Part shown: piece by piece, positions 54,714 through 64,000 of the stretch
How the letters are laid out: each line of letters starts with the position of its first letter
How positions within the stretch are numbered: the stretch's first letter is position 1
Made by a program: the position numbers and the translations under genes
The notes under the pieces: model-generated
Databases searched by the model: none
Seen by the model: only the letters and a program-made list of their open reading frames with translations
What the model was told of the DNA's origin: nothing
NCBI RefSeq assembly: GCF_000001735.4
Contig: NC_003071.7
Location: 1,561,001 to 1,625,000, forward strand
From: Arabidopsis thaliana
Taxonomy: Eukaryota; Streptophyta; Magnoliopsida; Brassicales; Brassicaceae
Length of the DNA stretch: 64,000 nucleotides
Direction: 5' to 3'

Positions 54714-56967
54714 CTAGAAGTTTCAAGAGTATATTTGGCTTAACCGGATTGGTCATCCTGGTTTAATGATGATGCGAAAGTATTGAGAATTATGTGGACA
54801 TTAGGTGAAAAACCAGAAGATTCTTCCTAATGATTTATCAATTGTTACTTGCTGAGAAAACAATATGATAATGTGATTTTTATACCAGTCAAAATAATTT
54901 TGACTTTATCTATTCGTAAGCATATGCAAGGAGATGATTATGGGTTGATCACCTACTGTATGACATTTAGATACCTAATGGCTATAAAAGATGCATCGAT
55001 TCAATGGACGCATTGACTCGATTGTTGCATCGACTAGAAGGTCATATTTATCCTTGTTATAAACCCGCAACATAGAGTTTGCGAGGTTACTTTCTTGATT
55101 AAAGTACAAGAGTATTTCAGTGTTTATTTATTATAACCATTATTGGATATCCGTTGGGATAAGTGTTTAACATTTTGAAATTCATGTTCATACACAAAAT
55201 GGTTTAGTAACATCGATACGCATCAAGCCAATGAATAATTAATAGTTTCCCCCATTATTGTTGGTTTTGGGTCAGAAACCAAATAGTTTTCATCTAAAAT
55301 CTTTGAATGTGATAAGTGCTCCACCACAGCACGTTGAGATGAACCCTCGAAGGAGGATAAGAATACATGTTGGATATGAATGATAACTAAGCCATCCTAG
55401 AAGGATTTATATACCGTTTTGAAGACTATCATATTATATAGTCAGCTATTCCAACATAAGGGGGAGAATGTATACAACTGGTGAAAAAGATAAATAGAAA
55501 TGAATTATCAATGATCCTCGGAGTAAAGAATGTATATTAAGAGTCCAAAAGATAATTCAATTACAGAATTTAGCGTTGTAATTGCCAGACGCATTTGCTG
55601 ACCCAAATAAAGTGATGAAGTCACCTATACCAGTTGTAAATTAAATGCTCCAGAATATAATGAATGTCCTGTAAGGACCAATTTCAAACTGCTATTGAGT
55701 CTTAAGATCGCATAAAGCGTAATAGACCCTGGTTCCAAATATAAATATCCTCGTAAAAGTGAAGGAGCACAAAATTAAAAATGACCAAATTGAGGAAATA
55801 AATATTTTGATGATCTCTTGAAAAGAGTGAATGATCTCTAAAAGAGACATAAACATGACAAATGAAACATTTAAGTACTTGACAATGAAGAGATCTAGCT
55901 AGCTATGTCATGTCAAAATATAATGGAATCAAATGCAAATCGACGTCGTAATATATTTGCATGCTATGAGCAGTTGATATTATGGACAAAAAGGAGGATT
56001 ATGAAAGAAAGTCTATTGAAAAGTGTACACAAAGTAATGATTAGCCAAAAATGGAAAAGAAGAAATAGACATATAATTATAATCTCTAGTAGAGATATTT
56101 GGACTAGTAGTCTATGCACATGATGTGTAAAACCATAAAAACATCATTGGAAGATAAATGAGTCTTTATGTGAAAGAATAGTGAAATTAATGAGATTTTC
56201 ACAAAGATAAGAAATTTATTATGAAGAGATATATTCTCTTGTGGTGGATGTAATATTTTTAAGTATCTAAAGTCTGGCAATAAGACACGGAACACTGGAT
56301 ATGACATTTATATGAAATTCTTGAAAGATATAATCTCTGAAGGATTAATTATATGAGAATTATGTTCTCTAGAACTCTACTCGATCGAATAAAAAGAAAT
56401 ATATAACATGACATATAATCATATAAATGTATATTTATATTGAGTTTGTCAAAATATATTGATCAAACTAATATTTGTTTTGAAAATCATTAAAACTCCT
56501 ACAGAGTTATCATAAGTAATACGATGACAATTATCTATGATAAAATATCACTGGATAATGATATTTATAAGTCTATATGAAAACCATATAATTTTGATCA
56601 TTAAGATTATGGTTATTAATTCCAACGAGATATTGTATTTGATTGAAAATCATCTCCTGAAGAAGATGTTTCCGAGGGGGAGATTGAATGATATGTGTGG
56701 ATGTACCCTTACTTTACGAGGCAGCATTTTAATGAGAACCCTTTATGAGGCAGCATTTCAAATACTTTACGAGTTATGATACTATAATGGTCATCAGGGG
56801 GAGTGTTATGAATAAAGATGGATGCCCATTATAAGGCCCATCATCTAAACCCATCATCTAGATGTTTCTAGGGTTTTACCCTTTCCTTGTACACCTATAT
56901 AAAGAACCCTTTATCTCAATGGAATAACACACTCATTTCTTCTATCTCGTTCTCTGGTTATAACAAA

Positions 56968-57314
56968 AATAAATGATTTAAAACGAAAAATCAGGATGAT
57001 TAATTCATTTTATTGAAATCGATTTTTTTTACAGGATATTAAAACCGAAAATTAATAAATACTTATGAGAGATTTTAGGAATGATTTCGTTTGAAGTAAT
57101 GGTGGAGTTAATATATGAGAGATTTTAGGTAATATTTTTGTTAGGTAAATATTTGATTTAACTGTTAGCATAAATTCAGTGGCATTGAGTCGTAAATAAG
57201 TTCAAAGTCCAGAATTTATTTGTTAAAATGGCTGCAAAAATGTATATGTAGATGCATTATTTTGTACGTTGTGTATCCCAAGGTCTATTTAACAGTTATT
57301 TGCTTTGAGTTTAA
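56968..57314. other. Intergenic DNA
   Basis: No gene. A repeated phrase TATGAGAGATTTTAGG occurs at about 57063 and 57114. Confidence 0.4.
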
Positions 57315-57334
57315 TGCATTATTCTTCTCTAATC

Positions 57335-57767
57335 CCTGCATTTTTTTTTTTTTTTTTTTTGGAAAATGGTAAATTAGATTCAAAAAAGATAACGTCGTTA
57401 CAATTAGTGTATCATATGTTCTATATGAAATAGATTGAAATCAGAAATTAGAATGAACAATTTAGTGATTAACTTCAACTTTGAAGCCAGCGTTGGAAAC
57501 GCATTTGCTTGTCGATCCATTGTATTAGAGTGGCTGCAGATTTTGGAGATTCATCATGACGTCTTCGATTCCTCTCATGCCAGATGGTGTAAACGGTGGT
57601 TTGAAAGATGTATTTCATCAAGAAACATGCTACACTATCCTTGCGTTGGGCCGAGACTATGGTGAGTAGTTGAGTCCAGTCACTTGTATAGTGTTGCTGA
57701 AACAATCCTCGAGCAAGCGCTTCACATAGTTTTTAACATTACTATTTCTCAACTTCTTTAAACAACA
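57335..57767 (-). mobile_element. 5'-truncated LINE with poly(A) tail and target-site duplication (about 433 bp)
   Basis: Minus-strand reading WTQLLTIVSAQRKDSVACFL, then IWHERNRRRHDESPKSAATL and IDKQMRFQRW is the C-terminal end of Arabidopsis LINE ORF2. A T20 run at about 57341-57360 is the poly(A) tail on the opposite strand. Flanking direct repeats of 20 bp with one mismatch, TGCATTATTCTTCTCTAATC and TGCATAATTCTTCTCTAATC, lie at 57315-57334 and 57768-57787. Confidence 0.85.
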
Positions 57768-57787
57768 TGCATAATTCTTCTCTAATC

Positions 57788-58167
57788 TTGCTTTTTGATT
57801 TTTAGCATCACTCATTTATGCATCAATCGATCTGACTCTGTGAGACGACAAAAGCTGGGAAGTGTGAGAGAAAAGGTTTATCAATTGAGTTGTACTTACT
57901 CAATACTCAAACTATTATAGATGTTTTCTTCTTTTGGTTTCACGAAGGATTTTCTTTCTTTGTATATGTACATGCAGGCTTGTCGAAACCCATGTCCAAA
58001 AACAACTTGGGACAAAAAATTTGTTGTTCATGCATTTTTGTTGGAGTCCCTGACTCTTGTAGTGTTGGAGAATAGGACAAATGAAGAAGTTCTACATGCG
58101 ACTATATCGTAAGTTCATAATCCATACAAGAGCAGAAAGCTTTGCAAAACACATAGGCCAGATTTTA
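57788..58167. other. 3' flank of NRPB6B
   Basis: No gene supported. Two overlapping short plus-strand frames (57890-58112) lack motifs. Confidence 0.45.
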
Positions 58168-59246
58168 TCAATCACCACCGACTTGACGTTTCCACGAGTC
58201 TTCGACGATCAGTTCATCAACTCCCCATTCCTCGTAACTGATTCAGAGTCATAAGTAAGTCGCAAGAAAAGAAGATATCAAATTTGAAAGAAGAGCTAAA
58301 AGTATTGATATAACTAATGCAATCTCACCTCATATCAGGTAGATAACGTCTAATGGTAAATGGAATCTTCCTTTGCCTAAGCTCTTTCATCGCAATCTTA
58401 AGCCAAATCATACAATAAACAACACAAATGTTCATATACATATCAACATTTACTGACAAATCATGAAAAACACAACAAGAAGGAAGAAGGCAACACCTCA
58501 AGTGGATCAGTCTCACCCTCCAACTCAACCATAACAGGAGCATTCATGCTGTATCAGCCAACAACAGTACATAGAATCAAACTTTCCGAGCCAACTAAAC
58601 GGTTAATCAACAAAGATTGTTCTCAGTAGCTGACCTAATCTGCAAAGCACGAGTGCCGAGGATACGTGCACGTTCATACTTAGTCATAAACTTAGAGGTT
58701 TTACGTGGGCGTTGCACAGGTTCTGTTTCAACCTTATCTTCTGTTTCCAAAGGGTCAACATTAACATCATCGTTCTCCTTGATATCAGCATCTTCCTCTA
58801 CTCCTTCCTACTCACACCAACACATTCTAATCAGCCTAGTAATAATAATAAGCAATGTCAATCTCTCTTCTACAAATAATAACTTACTTCGATCTCAGGC
58901 TCTGCTGGCTCATCTTCATATCTGCAATTGAAAATCACCACATAACATCAACAATTTGAAATCCGATGTATAAGATTCAAACGAAATTAGGGTTTTCTAT
59001 CTAAACAATATGAAATTATAATCAATGCTACGATGCCAGAACAATAAGCAAATTTTCAAAAAAGAATCTCGTTGATAGACTCTCAAACTAGACAATAATT
59101 GATCCAATTGTTCTCAATCGTTTACGATTCGTCGGGAAGAAGAAGATAGAATCAACTGAAATCGAGTACAAATGATACTAACATAGGAAACAGAGAGGGA
59201 GAGATTACCCCAAGTCATCGACTTCATTGTAATCGTCGTCAGCCAT
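58168..59246 (-). CDS. NRPB6B: RNA polymerase subunit RPB6-like (144 aa, 6 exons)
   Basis: Exons in coding order: 59209-59246, 58888-58921, 58635-58807, 58497-58548, 58329-58396, 58168-58237; 145 codons with stop. RPB6 is a small subunit shared by the nuclear RNA polymerases, related to bacterial omega, helping clamp assembly. The acidic N-terminal tail ([20 protein letters not shown]) precedes the conserved core [20 protein letters not shown] (about residues 60-80), [20 protein letters not shown] and [13 protein letters not shown], and the C-terminal [15 protein letters not shown]. All introns are GT-AG. Length equals the two Arabidopsis paralogues; I recall this one as At2g04630 (the B copy). 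Confidence 0.95.
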
Positions 59247-59457
59247 TAAAGTCGATTTGAGAAATCGCTCTCCTTGCTCTCTCGATAAAACCCTAACGAT
59301 CGATGCAACTTAACCGAATGACGGAGAATGCGTAAAGAAGACTCTCTATGAAGTTCGGTTTTTAATTGCCGGTTTTCTTAATGAACCGTCTATTCAGACC
59401 GGTTTTAATTTCAAACCCCATTTAAGCCCACATGTATTTTTTTTTTTTCCCCTAACA
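59247..59457. other. Upstream region of NRPB6B
   Basis: Short promoter/5' UTR region ending in a poly(T) run near 59439; a hAT-like element begins at 59458. Confidence 0.45.
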
Positions 59458-60654
59458 TAGCCCTGGGCATGTGGTATTCGGGTCAGGGTCGGGTCGGATT
59501 TTTCGGGTTCGAATTTTTGGGTTTAGAAATTTTGGATCCGTATGGTTATATCAACAATTTCGGGTCGGGTTCGGTTCGGCTTCACTTCGGGTCCGATAAT
59601 TCAGGTATTAGTTAAAAAAACCATAAGTAACCAAAACTATTTCGGGTTTGAGTACTACTTACCCAAACTTTGTCCAAATATACCCAAACATACATAAAAA
59701 TATCCATAAAACCCGAAAGATCTGAAATTATAACAAGTTTTTCCTTAAGCCAATAATATAAAACAAGAAGTAAACCTTGTTTTAAGCTTGTTCCATAACT
59801 CAAATCATTAAACAAGTCACATTATTAGTGTATATATATCCTCATATGTATATATAGGGCTGGGCAAAAAACGGGACCCGATATCGAACCTGATACCCGA
59901 ACCGAAAAATCGGGTTGGGGTGGGTTAGGGTTTTAAGAAATTACTTCATTGGGTAAAGTTTTAGTAAACCCGTGGGTATCAGGTCGGTCCGGGGTTTATC
60001 CGTTACCCAAACAGGATACCCGAACATAGATTTAATATCAAAAATATTAATTATATTTAATCTTAATATAATGTAATAATCTAAAATTATAATTATAAAT
60101 CTAAATATATCAATTACTTTTAGATCTAAATACCCAACTATTTAAAAATTATTTGTTATGTTTGTCAAAATTTAGTATAATATATCTAAATCTAATTAAA
60201 TTATTAAAATTTGTTAATATTTAAGGTTTTTTTTTTGTTGGGTACCCGCTATCTACACATAAAATACCCGTTTTCATTTGTTTGGCTATTCTTAGGGCCT
60301 GAAATTCTTTACCCAAGCCGACCCGAACCCGAATGTACCCGAACTAGACCGAAATCGAAAATTTTCATTTTACCCTATTGGGTAGTAAATCCATTACCCA
60401 TTTAACCCGAACCCGAACGGGTTTTACCCGAATCCGAACGGGTTACCCATATGCGCAGCCCTATGTATATATATGTTCGGGTAATAAAAAGTACCCACGG
60501 GTATCGGGTTCAGTTCGGGTAATTTCCGGTACCCACGGTTATTTGAAAACAGAACCCGATCAAGTAATTAGCCGGAACCGAAGTAGAACGGGTTTGGTTA
60601 TTTCGAGTCAAGTTCAGTTCGGTTCTTCGGGTTCCGGTATTATGTCCGGGCCTA
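59458..60654. mobile_element. Outer hAT-like element, interrupted by another
   Basis: The left end TAGCCCTGGGCATGTGG and inverted right end TAGGCCCGGACATAATACC are related. The interior is full of CGGGTTCGG-type subterminal repeats. The flanks CCCTAACA and CCCCCACA (6 of 8 identical) could be a decayed 8-bp target-site duplication. The element is split by the one at 59855-60463. Confidence 0.65.
59855..60463. mobile_element. Inner hAT-like element (609 bp)
   Basis: Ends TAGGGCTGGGC and GCGCAGCCCTA with a perfect 8-bp target-site duplication TGTATATA (59847-59854 and 60464-60471). Subterminal ACCCGAAC/GGGTTCGG motifs abound; the centre is AT-rich. It sits within the outer hAT-like element and is the younger of the two. 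Confidence 0.8.
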
Positions 60655-60985
60655 CCCCCACAAACGAAGTCAAGATAAACAATTTTTCTAGTGAGCAATT
60701 TGCACAAAAGAAAGGAGCCTAAGGAGGTATTGAACACTAGTGATTACACAATCAAGAAGCAAAACTTCTTTGATTCCTTGTTATCTTAGATCTTTTAAAA
60801 CTCTTTCTTCTAAAATCTTTTTAGTATCTAAACACAAAGTACAGTGAGAGTTTACAAATCTTCCATAGTTTCACTTACTCAAAATCTAATCCTGTGAACT
60901 CAATTCATGTAATACACAATTCTGTAAAAGTTTCTCTGTTTCAATTAAAAAGAAAAAAAATCCAAACGATAATCATTGTGATAAA
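60655..60985. other. 3' flank of KJC2
   Basis: About 330 bp, no gene; likely the KJC2 3' UTR and terminator region. Confidence 0.5.
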
Positions 60986-63486
60986 TCACAAGATGATATC
61001 ATCTTGAACACTAACATTAAGAGTCTTATTCTGGAGAACAATGCTTCCTATGACTGCTACTTCATCTTCCACAGTTACAGCCTCACCTGCAGAAACAAAT
61101 TAATCAGAAAAAATATAACGAAAAATTTGTTGAACAAAAAGAAAACAATGAAGTTACCAAGAATGGTAATCCCAAGCCTGTCATTGTAATCTCCACTAGC
61201 TTGAACTCTTGACCATCTACCTATAGAAGATTTCCATCCGATAATTGAGTTTATAACAACAGCATTCTCCTGCATTTAACAAGAGTAGAGAACATTAAAC
61301 AACGAATCTTTTGGATTCATAACAAGAAGAACATTCTAAAACACTGATTCCAAATTACCTTGATTTCAACATCGTCTAAGATTATGCAGCTAATAAGCCT
61401 TACACCAGGTCCAACACGAACATTTGCTGATATCGACACATTTGGACCGATCTTGTTCCAAAGAAATTTAAGTGTGTCATTTCATTTGCAAACTGAATGA
61501 GAAGTTTAGCTAGAATTCATGAGATGAAACAAATAAACTCACCTTTGCGGTTGGATGCAGTTTTACGGATGGGTGAATATAAACATCACCAATTATAGTT
61601 GGTTTCCTATTAGTACCATCTCCTGAAGCTAAAATATGAGGCGATGTTTCGCGGAATTGGGAAAGATATAAAGCCGAGCATTTCAAAGATTTCCTGTTTA
61701 AAGCAATTTCTTAGCATAAGGAGTAATCCAAGAACGTCTGAAACAATGATTACCACCAACTTACCCCGGAGTCTTGATCTGTTCCCAGAAATCCTTGTTC
61801 TCATATGTGTATAGTTGCTTCTTTCCAGCAAGAGGTGACAATATATCTTGATCTAATCTCACAAAATCTGCAGGAACAGACCTTGTAGCGGATTGGTAGT
61901 TGCTAGCTGCCAAGTTTAAAGAGATTATACAATGAATAACTTATGAAAAGACCAAAAGAATCATGAAAATGATGAAGCAGGTCTCTAATTGATAATATTG
62001 CAAGTCTCTGAGAGAGGCCAATAATGAATACTCACATGTGTCTCTTATTTGGCTATATACTTCTTCAATTGCATTGAAGATATCTGAAGTAAACACATAG
62101 ACACCACAGTTTATCAAGTCACTGACCTGCATTGAGTAGATAATTTAAGCTAAACAAATTTCAGAGCCTGTGAAGGAATTAAGAAAACAGGATTGTTTAG
62201 CAGATAATTACGAAAGTCTCGGGCTTCTCTGTATAATGCAGGAGTTCTTTAGTATCAGGATCAGCTATCAATTCACCAAATTGGCTAGCTGCTTCTGCAG
62301 AAACCTGAAGTGAAAAAGCGATATTCATGTTTATGTTTGATCTTTATGTTTGTTTCCTTAGTGACATCTAAAATAACATCAGGATAACGAACCTTGATTA
62401 CTAGCATAGTTCCAATACCACCATATCTTCGATGTGCGTCTACGAAAAGTAGTGAAGTACATCAAAGTAAGAAAATGAAAACGATGAAGCAGATTAGCGA
62501 TTTCAAAGGGAGATTACCAAGTATGCCTTGAAGAGGGAAAGAACAGCAAACATCACAGTTGAGGAGGAAAACATGTGACTGTTCAAAGAGACAAGAAATG
62601 GAAGATCAATCAGGAAAACAAATGACTGATGAGGCAGGAACTAAAGTTGGGAATTTCATCAGAAATCAAACCGGTTTCTCTTCCATAATTCTATCACGAA
62701 AGTAATAAAGAGCACCAGCTGAACCATGGGGTTTATCTTCTTTCAAGTATCTATATAACAAGAACATCGTTCAATTCTCGATTTCACATTACACACCAAA
62801 AACCAAAAACACAAATGCTACTACAACTTACCGCACTGGAATTTTCAGCTCGTTAGATATTGAAGACACATACAAAGCAAATTCTCGTTCCTCGTAAAAT
62901 CCAATCAGAAAAATCTGAGCCAGATTTGATATCTGTCCATGCCAAATACAAAACAAATATAATATGATCAATCATCATTACAAAGTTGAGAACTTTCCCA
63001 TCCTTTGAGCCTGAAGAAACTATGAAAAGTTCAAAACTTTGACACTACAAATCATACAACAACAAGAAAATATTCCAAAGTGTAGAGTACTAAAATGGAA
63101 CAAACCCACATAAAGACAAACGATCCATGTCAAATCAAAACAAGTTATGAGCAATCCACATTTCAAAGTTGACAACTTTCACGACTCAAGCAATACCAAA
63201 CTTTTCTCAGGGATCAAAAGCAAGAAATAGTAAAAAGAAGAAACCTTTTTACAAGCAGAGATAGGATGATGAATCATAGGTTGACCAGCCAAAGGAATCA
63301 ATGGTTTCGGTGTATTGAACGATAACGGGCGAAATCGAGTTCCTAAACCAATCCACATTAGCAAAAACCCAAAACCAAAATCAAAAATTCATGTTTTGAA
63401 AATAGAATTTGAGATCCAAAAGAGAATGTTATACCTTTGGTCGGACCACCAACCATGATCACAGCGACGACTTTCTCCTCCGACAT
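60986..63486 (-). CDS. KJC2: GDP-mannose pyrophosphorylase-like regulator KONJAC2 (406 aa, 13 exons)
   Basis: Exons in coding order: 63435-63486, 63245-63342, 62832-62932, 62672-62750, 62518-62578, 62393-62439, 62212-62304, 62036-62126, 61765-61906, 61543-61693, 61359-61451, 61158-61269, 60986-61086; 407 codons with stop. It is GMPPA-like: a nucleotidyltransferase domain ([20 protein letters not shown] at residues 6-25, then [34 protein letters not shown] in the middle) followed by a left-handed beta-helix with hexapeptide repeats ([34 protein letters not shown]). In Arabidopsis the KONJAC proteins stimulate GDP-mannose synthesis by the catalytic GMPP and support glucomannan formation in the cytosol. 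Splices are GT-AG. Recalled as At2g04650. Confidence 0.95.
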
Positions 63487-63932
63487 GTCGAGATTCAATA
63501 AAACCTAGATTCGTTAAAGTTAAACACACGACGATGATCTGATTTTGTATTGAAAGGTCGTATCTTTGTAGTCGGATATTCTCAAGTTTTTTGAACTAAA
63601 GTTGAAAAACAGAGTAATCAGAATGGAGCCTAATAAAACGTCTTTTTTAATTCCGTTTTGTTTTTGCGTTTGTTAGCGTTTTATAATTGCGTTTGTGAAT
63701 GACCAAACTTTATGAATCTTCTTCTATAGCTTCTCTCTCTGAACTTCATCAATGTAAATTTCAATCTTTTCTTCATTAATGTGTTCCGTTTGATTTTGTT
63801 TCTTCAGTGAAATGAAATTGAGATTGGTTTCTGATTTTATCTTCTTGCCAGTGAAACCCTAGTAATTGTGATTTTGCTGGGCAAGAAATTAGGGTTTTAG
63901 GAGGTTTTGTTACTTACTCAAGAGTGAAAAAG
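63487..63932. promoter_or_regulatory. Shared divergent promoter region of KJC2 and APC2
   Basis: 446 bp separate the two start codons, which point away from each other. Both 5' UTRs and promoters must fit here. CT-rich stretches near 63720-63770 resemble plant core-promoter/5' UTR sequence. No TATA box was confidently assigned. Confidence 0.6.
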
Positions 63933-64000
63933 ATGGAAGCTTTAGGTTCCTCTGATTGCAATTTAGAGATTTTAGAAACTCTATCAGACGATGCGATTCA
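63933..64000 (+). CDS. APC2: Anaphase-promoting complex subunit 2, N-terminus (cut by window edge)
   Basis: The ATG at 63933 opens MEALGSSDCNLEILETLSDD and runs to the window end. This matches the N-terminus I recall for Arabidopsis APC2 (At2g04660), the cullin-like scaffold of the APC/C ubiquitin ligase that binds APC11 and drives cell-cycle protein degradation. Only about 22 residues are visible, so no domain can be confirmed here; the call rests on recall of the sequence and on gene order next to KJC2. Confidence 0.8.
   Translation, partial: MEALGSSDCNLEILETLSDDAI

Larger units (their letters stand above)
53500..56967 (+). mobile_element. Copia LTR retrotransposon fossil
   Basis: Plus-strand remnants follow Copia order: a gag-like part (about 53.8-54.2 kb), integrase-like pieces (about 54.9-55.6 kb), later pol remnants, then a polypurine tract (CAGGGGGAG, about 56796-56804) and a 3' LTR of about 160 bp (56806-56967) starting TGTTATGAATAAAG and ending GGTTATAACA. 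The matching 5' LTR was not identified, so the left limit is approximate. It is heavily decayed with many breaks, hence old. A hAT-like element (54279-54582) is inserted in it. Confidence 0.8.

Overview
The window is plant nuclear DNA and almost certainly Arabidopsis thaliana, chromosome 2 short arm (the At2g0448x to At2g04660 interval, placed from memory of the proteins and their order). Supporting signs are the AT-rich intergenic DNA, GT-AG introns of about 80-500 bp, Brassicaceae elements (an Emigrant MITE, Helitron ends with CTAGT, SINE, LINE, Copia) and spliced proteins whose reconstructed lengths match the recalled Arabidopsis ones. A very close relative cannot be fully excluded.

Layout. 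1-1.1 kb: edge of a Copia-type fossil. 1.4-3.9 kb and 10.7-13.4 kb: two copies of a segmental duplication, each carrying promoter plus a small membrane-protein gene. Between them lie a long-inverted-repeat DNA element (6.3-7.0 kb), a DC1 zinc-finger gene with a shifted 5' part (7.3-9.0 kb), a MITE and a LINE fragment. 13.8-14.8 kb: eIF1A (-). 15.8-17.6 kb: tRNase Z TRZ2 (+). 17.7-20.5 kb: mobile-element cluster (Helitron end, MULE). 20.5-23.6 kb: mitochondrial ketoacyl-ACP synthase (-, 14 exons). 23.9-27.5 kb: element relics. 27.5-28.8 kb: IBR5 phosphatase (+). 29.3-31.7 kb: LpxB-like lipid A disaccharide synthase (-). 33.7-35.1 kb: GDSL lipase (+). 35.1-49.3 kb: gene-poor, with Helitron end, LINE, 5S-bearing TRIM-like LTR, minisatellite, Copia LTR/gag fossils and an unprocessed cysteine-synthase-family pseudogene. 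49.5-51.9 kb: MTP12 (-). 52.7-53.0 kb: a two-exon secreted cysteine-rich peptide gene (-). 53.5-57.0 kb: Copia fossil. 58.2-59.2 kb: NRPB6B (-). 59.5-60.7 kb: nested hAT-like elements. 61.0-63.5 kb: KJC2 (-), divergent from the start of APC2 (63.9 kb, cut by the window edge).

The genes do not form an operon-like unit; most are independent housekeeping genes. One possible functional theme is that mtKAS (mitochondrial fatty acid synthesis) and LpxB (mitochondrial lipid A-like pathway) sit about 6 kb apart with only IBR5 between them. The paralogous duplication at 1.4-13.4 kb is useful because the copy lacking the Emigrant preserves its empty target site. I see no convincing new defence or mobile system. 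The most interesting items are the small peptide gene, IBR5's GC-AG in-frame retainable intron, the nested hAT pair, the 5S-bearing LTR, and the 22-bp and 58-bp inverted repeats.
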